A stretch of DNA of 64,000 nucleotides from Amycolatopsis iheyensis. Lineage in GTDB: Bacteria; Actinomycetota; Actinomycetes; Mycobacteriales; Pseudonocardiaceae. Position 1 is the stretch's first letter. Each line of letters begins with the position of its first letter. The notes beneath the pieces are model-generated. The model ran no database searches and was not told where the DNA came from. It saw only the letters and a list, made by a program, of their open reading frames with translations. The stretch spans positions 186,001-250,000 of the forward strand of contig NZ_JAMXQV010000007.1 in assembly GCF_024703995.1 (NCBI RefSeq), given 5' to 3'. Positions 26,965 through 36,274 of this stretch are shown here, one piece after another. The translations under genes were made by a program, and so were the position numbers.

Positions 26965-27644
26965 AGCAGGGAACGGACCCAGGCGGCCACGTCCGGCGCG
27001 TCCGGAGTGTCCACAAGGGACTGGGTGATCACCGGCAGCTCGCCGCGCATCCGGTGCGCGTCCGACGTCATCACCGCCATGTCCGCGTTCACCAGGTGCG
27101 CGATGTCGATCTTGTTGATCACCAGCAGGTCCGCCGTCGTCACGCCGGGGCCGCCCTTGCGCGGCACCTTGTCGCCGCCCGCCACGTCCACTACGAAGAT
27201 CTGGCTGTCGGCCAGGCCGCGGCTGAACACCGCCGTCAGGTTGTCGCCGCCGCTTTCGATGATCACCAGGTCCAGGCCGGGGAACTTCTCCTCCAGGCGC
27301 TCGACCGCGTCGAGGTTCGCGGTGATGTCGTCGCGGATCGCGGTGTGCGGGCACGCTCCTGTTTGGACCGCCTCGATCCGGGCCGGGTCCAGCACTCCCG
27401 CGCGACGCAGGAAGTCCGCGTCCTCGGTCGTGTAGATGTCGTTCGTGACGACCGCGAGGTTGATCTCGTCACCGAGCGCGCGGCACAGGGCCGCGGTCAG
27501 CGCCGTCTTGCCCGACCCGACCGGGCCGCCGATGCCGATCCGGTACGCGCGGCCCGCGGTGGGCGCCGCGTCGTAGTGATCCGGCTCCGACGCCGTCGGG
27601 TCGAAGTTGACCTCGTGAAAGTGCCCGTGGCCCTTAGCTGGCAA
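26961..27644 (-). CDS. ureG: Urease accessory GTPase UreG
   Basis: A 227-residue GTPase that delivers nickel to urease. [11 protein letters not shown] is the P-loop, [13 protein letters not shown] and [11 protein letters not shown] are SIMIBI GTPase motifs, and [12 protein letters not shown] holds the Cys-Pro-His nickel-binding triad. The likely start is TTG 27644, which overlaps the end of ureF by 11 bases and leaves a short N-terminus with four histidines ([11 protein letters not shown]), possibly helping nickel binding since no UreE is encoded. No ATG or GTG is available at a sensible place. Confidence 0.92.
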   Translation of the reverse strand: MPAKGHGHFHEVNFDPTASEPDHYDAAPTAGRAYRIGIGGPVGSGKTALTAALCRALGDEINLAVVTNDIYTTEDADFLRRAGVLDPARIEAVQTGACPHTAIRDDITANLDAVERLEEKFPGLDLVIIESGGDNLTAVFSRGLADSQIFVVDVAGGDKVPRKGGPGVTTADLLVINKIDIAHLVNADMAVMTSDAHRMRGELPVITQSLVDTPDAPDVAAWVRSLL

Positions 27645-28305
27645 AGAGACGCACCTCTTCCTGGTGGTGCCGGGCGTGCGCCTCGGCGAACAGATCCAAC
27701 GCGGGCGAGCCCGGCGACGGCAGCGATGCCGGGTCGTCCCCCGCCACGGCCGCCGCCTCCGAAGCGACCGTCCCGAGATCCAACCGGGCCACGACCGCGT
27801 TGACGGCAAAGGGATCCAGCCCCAGCAGCCGCACGACCGCGCTCGCCGGCCCGCTCACCGCCAGGTACGCGGCCGCCATCGCGGCGTCGTACGGAGACCC
27901 GCCCGCGACACCGACCAAAGCCCCCACGATCACCGGGTGGTGCGGCCGCGGAGTCTCGGCGAGCAGCGTGTCGAGCACCGGAGACGGCCACGCGATCCGC
28001 CCGGCCCGGGCGGTGCCGCGCCCCTGAGCGCGGGATGCCTCGCGCTGCGCGAGCGACGGAGTGCGCGCATCCAGCTCACTGTCCAAGATGGACCAGTTCC
28101 CGCCGGTGACGGCCGCATGCGCCGAAGCGGCGGCGAAGACGGCCGTCAGGAAGCCCGCCGTCCGCAACCGTCCGGAAAGGAATCCCGGCAGATCGCGCAC
28201 CGAAGTGACCAACCGTCGGGAAACGACTTCTTCCATCCCGCCACTGTGGACGTGTCCCCCTCCGGGGAAGCGGGAGTCCGCGAGGATCAGCGCCGAAAGG
28301 TCCAT
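27634..28305 (-). CDS. ureF: Urease accessory protein UreF
   Basis: A 223-residue all-helical accessory protein that sits between UreD and UreG and gates GTP hydrolysis during urease maturation. It opens [20 protein letters not shown], the typical UreF beginning (DSRxPxGxxxHSxG), and has a conserved [14 protein letters not shown] segment. ATG 28305 overlaps the ureC stop as TGATG. Length is normal. Confidence 0.93.
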   Translation of the reverse strand: MDLSALILADSRFPGGGHVHSGGMEEVVSRRLVTSVRDLPGFLSGRLRTAGFLTAVFAAASAHAAVTGGNWSILDSELDARTPSLAQREASRAQGRGTARAGRIAWPSPVLDTLLAETPRPHHPVIVGALVGVAGGSPYDAAMAAAYLAVSGPASAVVRLLGLDPFAVNAVVARLDLGTVASEAAAVAGDDPASLPSPGSPALDLFAEAHARHHQEEVRLFAS

Positions 28306-30020
28306 CAGAACAAGAAGTACCGCTGGGCCATGGGCAGTTCGGTCACCGGCTGCGGCTCGACCAGCTCGCCGTCGACGTGCACCGCGAAGCTGTCCGGCTC
28401 GACGCGGACGTCCGGCGTGGCGTCGTTGAGCACCATGTCCGCCTTGGTCCGCGCGCGTGTGTTCGCCACCGCGACCAGCGGCCGCGTGATGCCGAACGTC
28501 TCCCGCAGGCCACTGTCCAACGCGGACGGCGCGACGAAGTGCAGGCTGAGCGCCGCGCCGATCGAAGCGCCGAACATCGGCCGCGCCAGCACCGGCTGCG
28601 GGGTCGGGATGGACGCGTTCGCGTCACCCATCGCCGCCCACGCCGGGAAGCCGCCCTTCAGCACGACGTGCGGGCGGACGCCGAAGAACTTCGGCTCCCA
28701 CAGGACGAGGTCCGCGAGCTTGCCGACCTCGACCGAGCCGATCTCGGTCTCCATGCCGTGCGCGATGGCCGGGTTGATCGTGTACTTGGCGACGTAGCGA
28801 CGCGCGCGCAGGTTGTCGGCCGCGCCGTCGCCGGGCAGCGCGCCGCGGCGGCGTTTCATCACGTGCGCGGTCTGCCAGGTCCGGATGATCACCTCGCCGA
28901 TCCGGCCCATGGCTTGGGCGTCCGAGCTCATCATCGAGATGGCGCCCAGGTCGTGCAGGACGTCTTCGGCTGCGATCGTCGTCGGCCGGATCCGGCTTTC
29001 GGCGAACGCGAGGTCCTCGGGCACCGACGGGTTGAGGTGGTGGCAGACCACCAGCATGTCGAGGTGCTCGTCGAGGGTGTTGGCCGTGTGCGGGCGCGTC
29101 GGGTTGGTCGACGACGGCAGGATGTTCGGCAGCGAGACGACTTCGATGATGTCCGGCGCGTGCCCGCCGCCGGCGCCTTCGGTGTGGTACGCGTTGATCG
29201 ACCGGCCACCGATGGCGTCCACAGTGGATTCGAGGAACCCGGCCTCGTTCAGCGTGTCGGTGTGGATCGCCACCTGGACGCCGGCTTCGTCGGCCACCGT
29301 CAGGCAGGCGTCGATCGCCGCGGGGGTCGTGCCCCAGTCCTCGTGGAGCTTGAACCCACCCGCGCCCGCGGCCAGCTGCTCACGCAGCGCCTCGGGCCGG
29401 ACGGTGTTCCCCTTGCCCAGCAACAGGACGTTGACGGGGTAACCGTCCATGGCGGACAGCATGCGGCCGAGGTTCCACGCGCCGGGCGTGACGGTGGTGG
29501 CCTTGGTGCCCTCGTTCGGACCGGTGCCGCCGCCGACCAAAGTGGTCAGTCCGGCGGCGAGCGCCGTGTCGACCAGCTGCGGGCAGATGAAGTGGACGTG
29601 GCAGTCGATGCCGCCCGCGGTGAGGATCTTCCCGTTGCCGGCCAGCACTTCCGTCGACGGCCCGATGACGAGCGCGGGGTCGACGCCGTCCATCGTGTCC
29701 GGGTTGCCCGCTTTGCCGATGCCGACGATCCGGCCGTCGCGCACGCCGACGTCGGCCTTGACGACGCCCCAGTGGTCGAGGATCACCGCGCCGGTGATGA
29801 TCAGGTCGGGCGTGCCCTCGGCGCGGGTCGCCGTGCTCTGGCCCATGGACTCGCGGATGACCTTGCCGCCGCCGAAGAGCACCTCGTCGCCCGAGCCGCC
29901 GGGGCCCATCGAGCGGTCCTCGGTGACCTCGATCAGCAGGTCGGTGTCGGCGAGCCGGATCCGGTCGCCGGTGGTCGGGCCGAACAGTTCCGCGTACCGC
30001 TCGCGATCGATGTGCGGCAT
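28305..30020 (-). CDS. ureC: Urease alpha subunit
   Basis: A 571-residue catalytic subunit hydrolysing urea to ammonia and carbamate. All metal-site elements are present: HVH (141-143), the carbamylated lysine in [10 protein letters not shown] (Lys224), GGGHAPDII, and the flap cysteine/histidine in [25 protein letters not shown] is a further signature. The ATG is at 30020, one base after the ureB stop, with AGGAGAG upstream. The gene is intact and of normal length, so an active enzyme is expected if nickel is supplied. Confidence 0.96.
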   Translation of the reverse strand: MPHIDRERYAELFGPTTGDRIRLADTDLLIEVTEDRSMGPGGSGDEVLFGGGKVIRESMGQSTATRAEGTPDLIITGAVILDHWGVVKADVGVRDGRIVGIGKAGNPDTMDGVDPALVIGPSTEVLAGNGKILTAGGIDCHVHFICPQLVDTALAAGLTTLVGGGTGPNEGTKATTVTPGAWNLGRMLSAMDGYPVNVLLLGKGNTVRPEALREQLAAGAGGFKLHEDWGTTPAAIDACLTVADEAGVQVAIHTDTLNEAGFLESTVDAIGGRSINAYHTEGAGGGHAPDIIEVVSLPNILPSSTNPTRPHTANTLDEHLDMLVVCHHLNPSVPEDLAFAESRIRPTTIAAEDVLHDLGAISMMSSDAQAMGRIGEVIIRTWQTAHVMKRRRGALPGDGAADNLRARRYVAKYTINPAIAHGMETEIGSVEVGKLADLVLWEPKFFGVRPHVVLKGGFPAWAAMGDANASIPTPQPVLARPMFGASIGAALSLHFVAPSALDSGLRETFGITRPLVAVANTRARTKADMVLNDATPDVRVEPDSFAVHVDGELVEPQPVTELPMAQRYFLF

Positions 30021-30021
30021 T

Positions 30022-30327
30022 TCAGAACTCTCCTGAGAATTCGGACCGAAGACCGGGAACTCGGCGAGCGCCGGCCAGCGGAACGAGGTCGACCTCGCGT
30101 TCGACACCGGGCTCGAACCGCACCGACGTGCCGGCCGGGACGTCGAGGCGGTGGCCGCGGGCGGCGTCGCGGTCGAATTCGAGGCCCGGGTTGACCGCGG
30201 CGAAGTGGTAGTGCGAGCCGACCTGCACCGGCCGGTCGCCGAGGTTGCGGACCAGGAGCCGGACCCGCGCGCGGCCGGGGTTCAGCTCGACCGGCTCGGC
30301 GCCGGGGAGGATCTCGCCTGGATGCAT
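30022..30327 (-). CDS. ureB: Urease beta subunit
   Basis: A 101-residue structural subunit. [16 protein letters not shown] and the segment [18 protein letters not shown], then [15 protein letters not shown] are diagnostic UreB motifs. It is separate from ureA, as in most bacteria (Helicobacter fuses them). Twelve bases separate it from ureA upstream; its stop lies one base before the ureC ATG. Confidence 0.95.
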   Translation of the reverse strand: MHPGEILPGAEPVELNPGRARVRLLVRNLGDRPVQVGSHYHFAAVNPGLEFDRDAARGHRLDVPAGTSVRFEPGVEREVDLVPLAGARRVPGLRSEFSGEF

Positions 30328-30339
30328 CCAGCTACCCCT

Positions 30340-30642
30340 TCACACGATCGGGTCATGCACGGTGACGAGCTTGGTGCCGTCCGGGAAAGTGGCCTCGACC
30401 TGCACGGAGTCCACCATCTCGGGCACGCCGTCCAGCACCTGCGCACGGGAGAGCACGGTCCGCCCGCTCGCGACCAGCTCGCTGACCGTGCGCCCGTCGC
30501 GGGCCCCCTCCAGGACGTGGTCGGTGATCAGCGCGACCGCTTCCGGGTAGTTGAGGAGCACGCCGCGCGCCAGCCGCTTGCGGGCGACGTCGGCCGCCAC
30601 GTGGACCAGCAGCTTGTCGCGCTCCTGCGGGCTGAGGTGCAT
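30340..30642 (-). CDS. ureA: Urease gamma subunit, first gene of the operon
   Basis: A 100-residue subunit of the (alpha-beta-gamma)3 urease. [20 protein letters not shown] and [17 protein letters not shown] are the family signatures; the ending [20 protein letters not shown] is usual. The promoter should lie in 30643-30930, the 288-base divergent gap shared with the second citrate synthase; I see no clear NikR or GlnR-type site in it. Confidence 0.95.
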   Translation of the reverse strand: MHLSPQERDKLLVHVAADVARKRLARGVLLNYPEAVALITDHVLEGARDGRTVSELVASGRTVLSRAQVLDGVPEMVDSVQVEATFPDGTKLVTVHDPIV

Positions 30643-30930
30643 CCGGTAGGTCTACCACCCGGACCAGCGCGTCGCCTGGTTCGGAAACATACCTTTAACC
30701 TGGCGTTCGTCACCGTCCGTGGTGAAAATTCTCCTGCCGGACAGCTTCGGTGACTGAATCGTTCTCGTAATCGTGACCGAAACCACCGCTTCTTTCGATT
30801 GCCCCCCGGCGATCGAGGGAGCAAGGTCTATCCATCCGTGCGATGGCGCGCGCGTTCCGTGCGCATTTCCGTCCGCGCGAGCTCCACCACCAAGACGGGG
30901 AAAAAGCGCACCGAAAGGTTCCGCGAAACA

Positions 30931-32079
30931 GTGACTACCTCCACGATCAGCAAGCCACAGCCGTCCGGCCAACCCGACGACGGCTTCCGACCGGGTCTGG
31001 AAGGCGTCATCGCCTTCCACACCGAGATCGCCGAGCCCGACCGGGACGGCGGTGCCCTGCGCTACCGCGGCGTCGACATCGAAGACCTCGCCGGCAAGGT
31101 GACCTTCGGCGACGTATGGGGCCTTCTCGTGGACGGCAGGTTCGGCCACGGCCTCCCGCCGGCCGAGCCGTTCCCGCTGCCGGTGCACACCGGCGACGTC
31201 CGGGTGGACGTCCAGGCCGCGCTGGCCATGCTCGCGCCGATCTGGGGCTACCGCCCGCTGCTCGACATCACCGACGAAGAGGCCCGCGAGCAGCTGGCCC
31301 GCGCCTCGGTGATGGCGCTGTCCTACGTCGCGCAGTCGGCGCGCGGCATCGGCCAGCCCGCCGTCCCGCAGACCCGCGTCGACGAGGCCCACTCGATCAC
31401 CGAGCGCTTCCTGATCCGCTGGCGCGGCGAGCCGGACCCGGCGCACGTCAAGGCGCTGGACGCCTACTGGGTGTCGGCCGCCGAGCACGGCCTCAACGCG
31501 TCGACCTTCACCGCCCGCGTCATCGCCTCCACCGGCGCCGACGTCGCGGCGGCCATGTCGGGCGCGATCGGCGCGATGTCGGGCCCGCTGCACGGTGGTG
31601 CGCCCGCCCGCGTGCTGCCGATGATCGAAGAGGTCGAGCGCACCGGCGACCCGGCGGGTCTGGTCAAGGGCATCCTCGACCGCAAGGAACGCCTGATGGG
31701 CTTCGGCCACCGCGTCTACCGCGCCGAGGACCCGCGGGCGCGCGTGCTGCGCCGCACCTGCCAGGAACTGGGCGCGACCCGGTTCGAGGCGGCCGCGGCG
31801 CTCGAGCAGGCGGCGTTGAAGGAGCTGCGCGAGCGGCGCCCGGATCACCCGATCGAGACCAACGTCGAGTTCTGGGCCGCGGTCATCCTGGACTTCGCCC
31901 AGGTGCCGCCGCACATGATGCCCGCGATGTTCAGCTCGGCCCGCACCGCCGGCTGGGCCGCGCACATCCTGGAGCAGAAGAAGACCGGACGCCTGGTGCG
32001 GCCGTCGGCCAAGTACGTCGGCCCGGAGCCGCGCACGCCCGAGGACGTCGAGGGCTGGGAACTGGTCACCAAGCACTGA
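30931..32079 (+). CDS. citA: Citrate synthase, short form (CitA-like)
   Basis: A 382-residue citrate synthase-family enzyme, lacking the N-terminal beta domain of the gltA product at 9268-10584. GLEGVIAFHTEIAEPDRDGG opens the protein. SGPLHGGAPARVLPMI and FGHRVYRAEDPRARVLRR hold the catalytic histidines, and ETNVEFWAAVILDFAQVPP the acidic residue. It resembles mycobacterial CitA. It may be a second TCA enzyme or act on propionyl-CoA (2-methylcitrate); the sequence alone does not decide. GTG 30931 follows AAAGG; longer starts lack support. Confidence 0.9.
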   Translation: MTTSTISKPQPSGQPDDGFRPGLEGVIAFHTEIAEPDRDGGALRYRGVDIEDLAGKVTFGDVWGLLVDGRFGHGLPPAEPFPLPVHTGDVRVDVQAALAMLAPIWGYRPLLDITDEEAREQLARASVMALSYVAQSARGIGQPAVPQTRVDEAHSITERFLIRWRGEPDPAHVKALDAYWVSAAEHGLNASTFTARVIASTGADVAAAMSGAIGAMSGPLHGGAPARVLPMIEEVERTGDPAGLVKGILDRKERLMGFGHRVYRAEDPRARVLRRTCQELGATRFEAAAALEQAALKELRERRPDHPIETNVEFWAAVILDFAQVPPHMMPAMFSSARTAGWAAHILEQKKTGRLVRPSAKYVGPEPRTPEDVEGWELVTKH

Positions 32080-32083
32080 CGCT

Positions 32084-32127
32084 ACGACCGAAGCGGCACT
32101 TTCACGTGAAAGTGCCGCTTCGGTCGT
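32084..32127. terminator. 44-bp perfect palindrome ending two convergent genes
   Basis: The sequence is perfectly self-complementary over 44 bases, centred between 32105 and 32106, with core GCGGCACTTTCACGTGAAAG. It begins four bases after the citrate synthase stop and extends 26 bases into the coding end of the convergent TetR gene, whose final residues DRSGTFT are encoded by the palindrome. It probably serves as a bidirectional terminator. The same core is found at 43485-43515. Confidence 0.85.
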
Positions 32128-32707
32128 GGGCGGCGGTGGCGCCGAGCATCGCGGTGAGCTGGTCGACCAGCCACGTGTCCAGGGATTCGCGCGGGACCGT
32201 GCGTTCCTGGAGCCACGACAAGAGCGCGCCTTCGACGACGGCCGTCCAGCAGCGCAAGGTGAGCAGCAGCAACGGTGAGGGGTCCTGGACGCCGAGGGCG
32301 TCCAGGATCAGTTCCACCGCGCGGTTGCGGACCTCGTCGACCGCGGCGTCCGTTTCGGACGTCGCGATCACCGAACCACTGCGCAGCAACGCGATGTAGC
32401 CCGCGCGGTAGTGGTCGGCGACGTCGATCAGGCCGCGGACGGCGGCCCGCAGGCGGGTCTCGGGTGGGCCCTCCTCCAGGCCGGCGAGGCCGTCGATGAG
32501 CCCGTCGGTGACCGTGCGCAGCGCCTCGACCTGCAGCTCGCGCAGGCTCGAGAAGTACCGGTAGAACAACGGCCGCGACACCTCGGCACGCGCGACGATG
32601 TCATCCACCGTGACCAGTTCGGGCGCCCGTGACCCGAACAGGTCGAGCGCGGCGCGGATCAGGTCGTCGCGACGGGCCTGCGGCGACATCCGCCGCGGCC
32701 GGCTCAC
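32102..32707 (-). CDS. TetR-family regulator coupled to the EphD-like gene
   Basis: A 201-residue TetR repressor, HTH at about residues 32-52 (VTVDDIVARAEVSRPLFYRY). GTG 32707 overlaps the stop of the EphD-like gene upstream (GTGA), so both are made from one transcript. It most likely represses that operon through the TGTC/GACA repeats at 34416-34436. Its C-terminal seven codons lie inside a perfect palindrome (32084-32127). Confidence 0.9.
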   Translation of the reverse strand: MSRPRRMSPQARRDDLIRAALDLFGSRAPELVTVDDIVARAEVSRPLFYRYFSSLRELQVEALRTVTDGLIDGLAGLEEGPPETRLRAAVRGLIDVADHYRAGYIALLRSGSVIATSETDAAVDEVRNRAVELILDALGVQDPSPLLLLTLRCWTAVVEGALLSWLQERTVPRESLDTWLVDQLTAMLGATAAHDRSGTFT

Positions 32708-34413
32708 GGCGTCAGATCCAGCTTCGCCGCCGCACGCAGCAATCCGGGCGTCAGTCGCGAAAGGACCAACGCGGCCTTCGCCTCCGGTGTGGACGGTGCG
32801 ATCGCGGTGTCCCTCTCCACGGCTCGCAGGATGTCGCGCGCGACTCCCTCGGGCCCGAACCCGCGCCGGGCGTAGAGCTTCGAGCTTTCCTTCTGACGCC
32901 GCTTCTGCTCCTCTTCGGACACTCCGACGAACTTGGTCGTGTTGGTGATGTTGGTCTTCACGATGCCCGGGCACACCGCCGTGACGCCGACGTGGTGCGC
33001 GGCCAGCTCGGCCCGCAGGCAGACGCTCAAGGTCAGCACCGCGGACTTCGTCGTCGCGTAGGCGGTGAGGATCTTCGACGGCAGGTACGCGGCCGCCGAC
33101 GCGAGGTTGACGATCTGGCCGCCCTCGGCGCGTTCGGCGAGCATCGGCGCGAACGCGCGGCAGCCGTGGATGACGCCCCAGAGGTTGACGTCGATGACGC
33201 GTTCCCAGTCCTCGACGGACGTGTCGAGGAACGGGCCGGACATGCCGATGCCGGCGTTGTTCACCACGATGTCCGGGACGCCGTGGTTCTTGCGCACATC
33301 GCGAGCGAAGCGGTGCACGGCCTCGCCGTCCGAAGAGTCCACTGTGTACTCCGCGACACCGTGCTCTTCCAGGAGCTTCAGCGTTTCCGCGGCCGCGGCC
33401 GGGTCGATGTCGGTGATGACGACGTCGGCGCCCTCGGCCGCGAAGGCCAGCGCGGTGGCCCGGCCGATCCCGCTGCCGGCGCCGGTGACGACGACCAGCT
33501 TGTGCTCGAACCGCCCCGCGTCCACCCGCGCCTTGCGCAGGCCGCGGCTCTCGACGCCGGACTCGACGTACTCGATCAGCTCCGCGGCGGCTCGCGCGAC
33601 CACCGCCGGCTTGGCGCGGGTGACCCAGTGCGTGCCGACGATCCGGCGGATCCGCAGGTCGGGCACCCAGCGCGTGACCTCGGTCTGCAGCGGCGTCGTG
33701 ACGTAGGCGTCGCCGGTCGGGGCCAGCACCTGCACCGGGACGTCGGCGGGTCGCGGCGCCGGCCGCGAGAGCCGGGTGAACATGTTGGCGCGGTAGAGCT
33801 CGAGGCCGTGCAGCCCGTCGGACTTCACCGGGGGCGCCGCGTCCGGTTCCATGCGCTGGATCTGCTTGCCCAGCAAGCCTGTGCGCCACAGCAGGTCCGG
33901 GATGAGCGGAAGCTGGAACGCGAGGATGTACCAGGAGTGCAGGAACTGGTTCAGGGCGTTCTTGAGCCGCTTCGGCGTCGGGCGGGTCAGCTGGGCGCGG
34001 AACCACGCGCCGGCGTGGTCGAGGCTCGGCCCGGACAGCGACGTGTAGGACGCGACGCGCCCGCGCAGGCCTTCGCCGGTGACGGCGTGCCAGGTCTGGA
34101 TGGAGCCCCAGTCGTGGGCGACGAGGTGGACCTTGCCGGTCGGCTGGACCTCGTCGACGACCGCCCGGAGGTCGTCGGCCAGCTGGTCCAGCCGGTAGGA
34201 CGTGCGTCCCGGCGGCTTGTCCGACTGTCCGGCCCCGCGGACGTCGTAGGTGACGACCCGGTGCTCGCCGCGCAGCTCGGCGACCACGCCGGCCCACATC
34301 GAGCGGTTGTCGGGATAGCCGTGCACCAGCACGACCGTGGGTCCGTCTTCCCGGCCGTCGACGTCGACGGAGAGGCGGACACCGTCACTGGCGGTCACCC
34401 ACGTGTGAGACAT
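32704..34413 (-). CDS. ephD: EphD-type fusion: alpha/beta hydrolase + short-chain dehydrogenase
   Basis: A 569-residue two-domain enzyme. Residues 1-290 are an alpha/beta hydrolase of epoxide-hydrolase type: LVHGYPDNRSMW oxyanion loop and VAHDWGSIQTWHA with nucleophile Asp101; a histidine in IVGTHWVTRAKP may close the triad. Residues 305-560 are a short-chain dehydrogenase with VVVTGAGSGIGRA, VVNNAGIGMSG and catalytic YATTKSA (YxxxK). The same fusion is known as EphD in Mycobacterium tuberculosis, linked to epoxy-mycolic acid metabolism. Here the substrate may be an epoxy lipid or a xenobiotic. A TetR gene follows with a 4-base overlap. Confidence 0.9.
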   Translation of the reverse strand: MSHTWVTASDGVRLSVDVDGREDGPTVVLVHGYPDNRSMWAGVVAELRGEHRVVTYDVRGAGQSDKPPGRTSYRLDQLADDLRAVVDEVQPTGKVHLVAHDWGSIQTWHAVTGEGLRGRVASYTSLSGPSLDHAGAWFRAQLTRPTPKRLKNALNQFLHSWYILAFQLPLIPDLLWRTGLLGKQIQRMEPDAAPPVKSDGLHGLELYRANMFTRLSRPAPRPADVPVQVLAPTGDAYVTTPLQTEVTRWVPDLRIRRIVGTHWVTRAKPAVVARAAAELIEYVESGVESRGLRKARVDAGRFEHKLVVVTGAGSGIGRATALAFAAEGADVVITDIDPAAAAETLKLLEEHGVAEYTVDSSDGEAVHRFARDVRKNHGVPDIVVNNAGIGMSGPFLDTSVEDWERVIDVNLWGVIHGCRAFAPMLAERAEGGQIVNLASAAAYLPSKILTAYATTKSAVLTLSVCLRAELAAHHVGVTAVCPGIVKTNITNTTKFVGVSEEEQKRRQKESSKLYARRGFGPEGVARDILRAVERDTAIAPSTPEAKAALVLSRLTPGLLRAAAKLDLTP

Positions 34414-34415
34414 TC

Positions 34416-34436
34416 TGTCATGTTAGACAAGTTGTC
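34416..34436. promoter_or_regulatory. Candidate operator before the EphD-like gene
   Basis: TGTC-N6-GACA (34416-34429) overlaps the perfect GACAA-G-TTGTC palindrome (34426-34436), giving three half-sites at about 10-base and 7-base steps right before the ATG (34413). An apparent TTGACA at 34438-34433 (minus strand) is part of these repeats. Best read as the binding site of the co-transcribed TetR. Confidence 0.5.
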
Positions 34437-34550
34437 AATAGCTCTGTTCACCCTCACGGCGGTTACGCGTCCTCGGAAGTTCAGGTTTTTGCTTGTATGA
34501 CAGCGTTTTCGAGGTTTCCCGTGGAACCAAGCCGGCCGGGCTGACGACTC

Positions 34551-34570
34551 TGTCCACCGAACGGTGGACA
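34551..34570. promoter_or_regulatory. Perfect 20-bp palindrome upstream of the ABC/two-component operon
   Basis: TGTCCACCG (34551-34559), AA, CGGTGGACA (34562-34570): a perfect 9-bp inverted repeat ending 58 bases before the ATPase start. The size suits a dimer of the NarL-type response regulator encoded at the end of the same operon, or a distal promoter element. No other regulator gene is nearby on this side. Confidence 0.55.
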
Positions 34571-34628
34571 CCGGGATTCAGCTGAGCGTTGCTCCTCATC
34601 GGGCCCCCAAGCGGCCAGGCTGTATCCC

Positions 34629-35468
34629 ATGACCACAGCAGTGAGCGTGCGCGGCTTGCGCAAGCAGTACCCCGGTCACCTGGCGGTGGCCGGCCTGGAC
34701 CTGGACATCGCCCAGGGTGAGGTCTTCTCCCTGCTCGGCCCGAACGGCGCCGGGAAGACCACGACCGTCGAGATCCTCGAAGGCCACCGGCAGCGCACCG
34801 ACGGCGAAGTCCGCGTGCTCGGCGAGGACCCCGGCAAGGCGGGCCGCGCGTGGCGCGCCCGCATCGGCGTCGTCCTGCAGACGGCGAACGACGCCGCCGA
34901 GCTGAGCGTCGCCGAGACCGTGCGGCACTTCGCGAAGTACTACCCGGACCCGCGCGACCCCGACGAAGTCATCGAGAAGGTCGGGCTCACCGCGAAGGCC
35001 AAGGCGCGGGTCAAGTCGCTCTCGGGTGGGCAGCGGCGGCGCGTCGACGTCGCGCTCGGCATCATCGGCCGGCCCGAGCTGCTCTTCCTCGACGAGCCGA
35101 CCACCGGCTTCGACCCCGAGGCGCGCCGGCAGTTCTGGACGCTGATCAGCGACCTCGCCGCCGAGGGCACCACGATCCTGCTCACGACCCACTACCTCGA
35201 CGAGGCCGAGGCGCTGGCCGACCGCGTCGCCGTGATCGCACGCGGCGAGATCGTCGCGCAGGACACACCGCAGAACCTCGGGGGCCGCGCCGCCGCCGAG
35301 GCCACCGTGCGGTGGGTCGACGAGCGCGGCGCGCACGCCGAGCGCACCGCGTACCCGACCAAGCTCGTCAACGAGCTCTCTGCCGGCGGTAGGGAGCTCG
35401 CCGAGCTGACCGTGACCAGGCCGAGCCTGGAGGACATCTACCTGGACCTGATCGGAGACAAGGCATGA
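34629..35468 (+). CDS. ABC exporter ATP-binding protein (DrrA/CcmA-like)
   Basis: A 279-residue ATPase. Walker A GPNGAGKTTTVEILEGHR, signature LSGGQRRRVDVALG and Walker B LLFLDEPTTGFD are intact. The ILEGHR and TTGFDPEARRQFW forms mark the multidrug/antibiotic export ATPase group. The C-terminal 60 residues form the usual regulatory extension. It is the first gene of a four-gene set (ATPase, permease, histidine kinase, response regulator), each overlapping the next by 4 bases, which points to an exporter controlled by its own two-component system. Confidence 0.93.
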   Translation: MTTAVSVRGLRKQYPGHLAVAGLDLDIAQGEVFSLLGPNGAGKTTTVEILEGHRQRTDGEVRVLGEDPGKAGRAWRARIGVVLQTANDAAELSVAETVRHFAKYYPDPRDPDEVIEKVGLTAKAKARVKSLSGGQRRRVDVALGIIGRPELLFLDEPTTGFDPEARRQFWTLISDLAAEGTTILLTTHYLDEAEALADRVAVIARGEIVAQDTPQNLGGRAAAEATVRWVDERGAHAERTAYPTKLVNELSAGGRELAELTVTRPSLEDIYLDLIGDKA

Positions 35469-36274
35469 CCACGCTCGCCCTCCCCGGCCCGCTGTCGCTT
35501 GGACTCGCCCGCGGCGGCACGGAGCTGCGGCAGTTCTTCCGGCACAAGGAGCAGGTGGTCTTCACCTTCTCCCTGCCCGCGGTGCTGATGATCCTGCTCG
35601 GGTCCATCCTGGACGGTCCGACCGCGCTCGCCGGCGTCACCTCCGGGCAGCTGCTCGCGGCCGGGATGATCGGCTCCGGGATCGTCTCGACGTCGTTCAA
35701 CAGCATCGCCACCGGCGTCTCGGCCGACCGGGAAACCGGGGCGCTGAAACGGCTTCGCGGCACGCCGATGCCGTCGTCGTCGTACTTCATCGGCAAGATG
35801 GTGCTCGTCGCGGTGTCCAGCCTGGCCCAGACCGTGCTGATGGCCGCGGTCGCCGTGCTGCTCTTCGGGCTGAAGCTGCCCACCGAGCCGGCGAAGTGGC
35901 TGACGCTGCTGTGGGTGTTCGCGCTGGGGATCGTGTCGTGCACGCTGCTGGGCATCGCGCTCAGCTCGCTCGCGAAGTCCACCACCGGCGCGGTCGCCGT
36001 CGTGCAGATGCTGTACCTGGTGCTGCAGTTCATCTCCGGCGTGTTCGTCACGCCGATCACGAACCTGCCGAAGATCATGGTTGACATCGCGTCGTTCTTC
36101 CCGTTGAAGTGGATCTGCCAGGGGTTCCGGTCGGTGTTCCTGCCGGACGGCGCGGTCGGAATGGAGATGGCTGGCTCATGGGAACTCCCGCGGGTGGCGC
36201 TGGTGCTGGGGATCTGGTGCGTGGTGGGCGCGGTGCTCGCGCGGCTGAGCTTCCGGTGGACCGACGCGAAGTGA
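35465..36274 (+). CDS. ABC exporter permease (ABC-2 type)
   Basis: A 269-residue ABC-2 permease with about six helices. RGGTELRQFFRHKEQVVFTF precedes the first helix. The segment GVSADRETGALKRLRGTPMP is the conserved coupling loop of DrrB/YadH-type permeases, and LQFISGVFVTPITNLPK lies before the last helices. ATG 35465 overlaps the ATPase stop. Drug, peptide or lipid export are all possible. Confidence 0.92.
   Translation: MTTLALPGPLSLGLARGGTELRQFFRHKEQVVFTFSLPAVLMILLGSILDGPTALAGVTSGQLLAAGMIGSGIVSTSFNSIATGVSADRETGALKRLRGTPMPSSSYFIGKMVLVAVSSLAQTVLMAAVAVLLFGLKLPTEPAKWLTLLWVFALGIVSCTLLGIALSSLAKSTTGAVAVVQMLYLVLQFISGVFVTPITNLPKIMVDIASFFPLKWICQGFRSVFLPDGAVGMEMAGSWELPRVALVLGIWCVVGAVLARLSFRWTDAK

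Noticed and set aside
28377-30194. 605-codon plus-strand frame across ureC
   Set aside because: Complete urease signatures lie on the minus strand; the plus frame is an antisense shadow.
30643-30930. Nickel or nitrogen regulator site in the ureA/citA divergent region
   Set aside because: I found no symmetrical or consensus-like motif strong enough to report.
34433-34438. TTGACA as -35 box for the EphD-like gene
   Set aside because: A 17-base spacer would place the -10 box on the start codon; the word belongs to the TGTC/GACA operator repeats.
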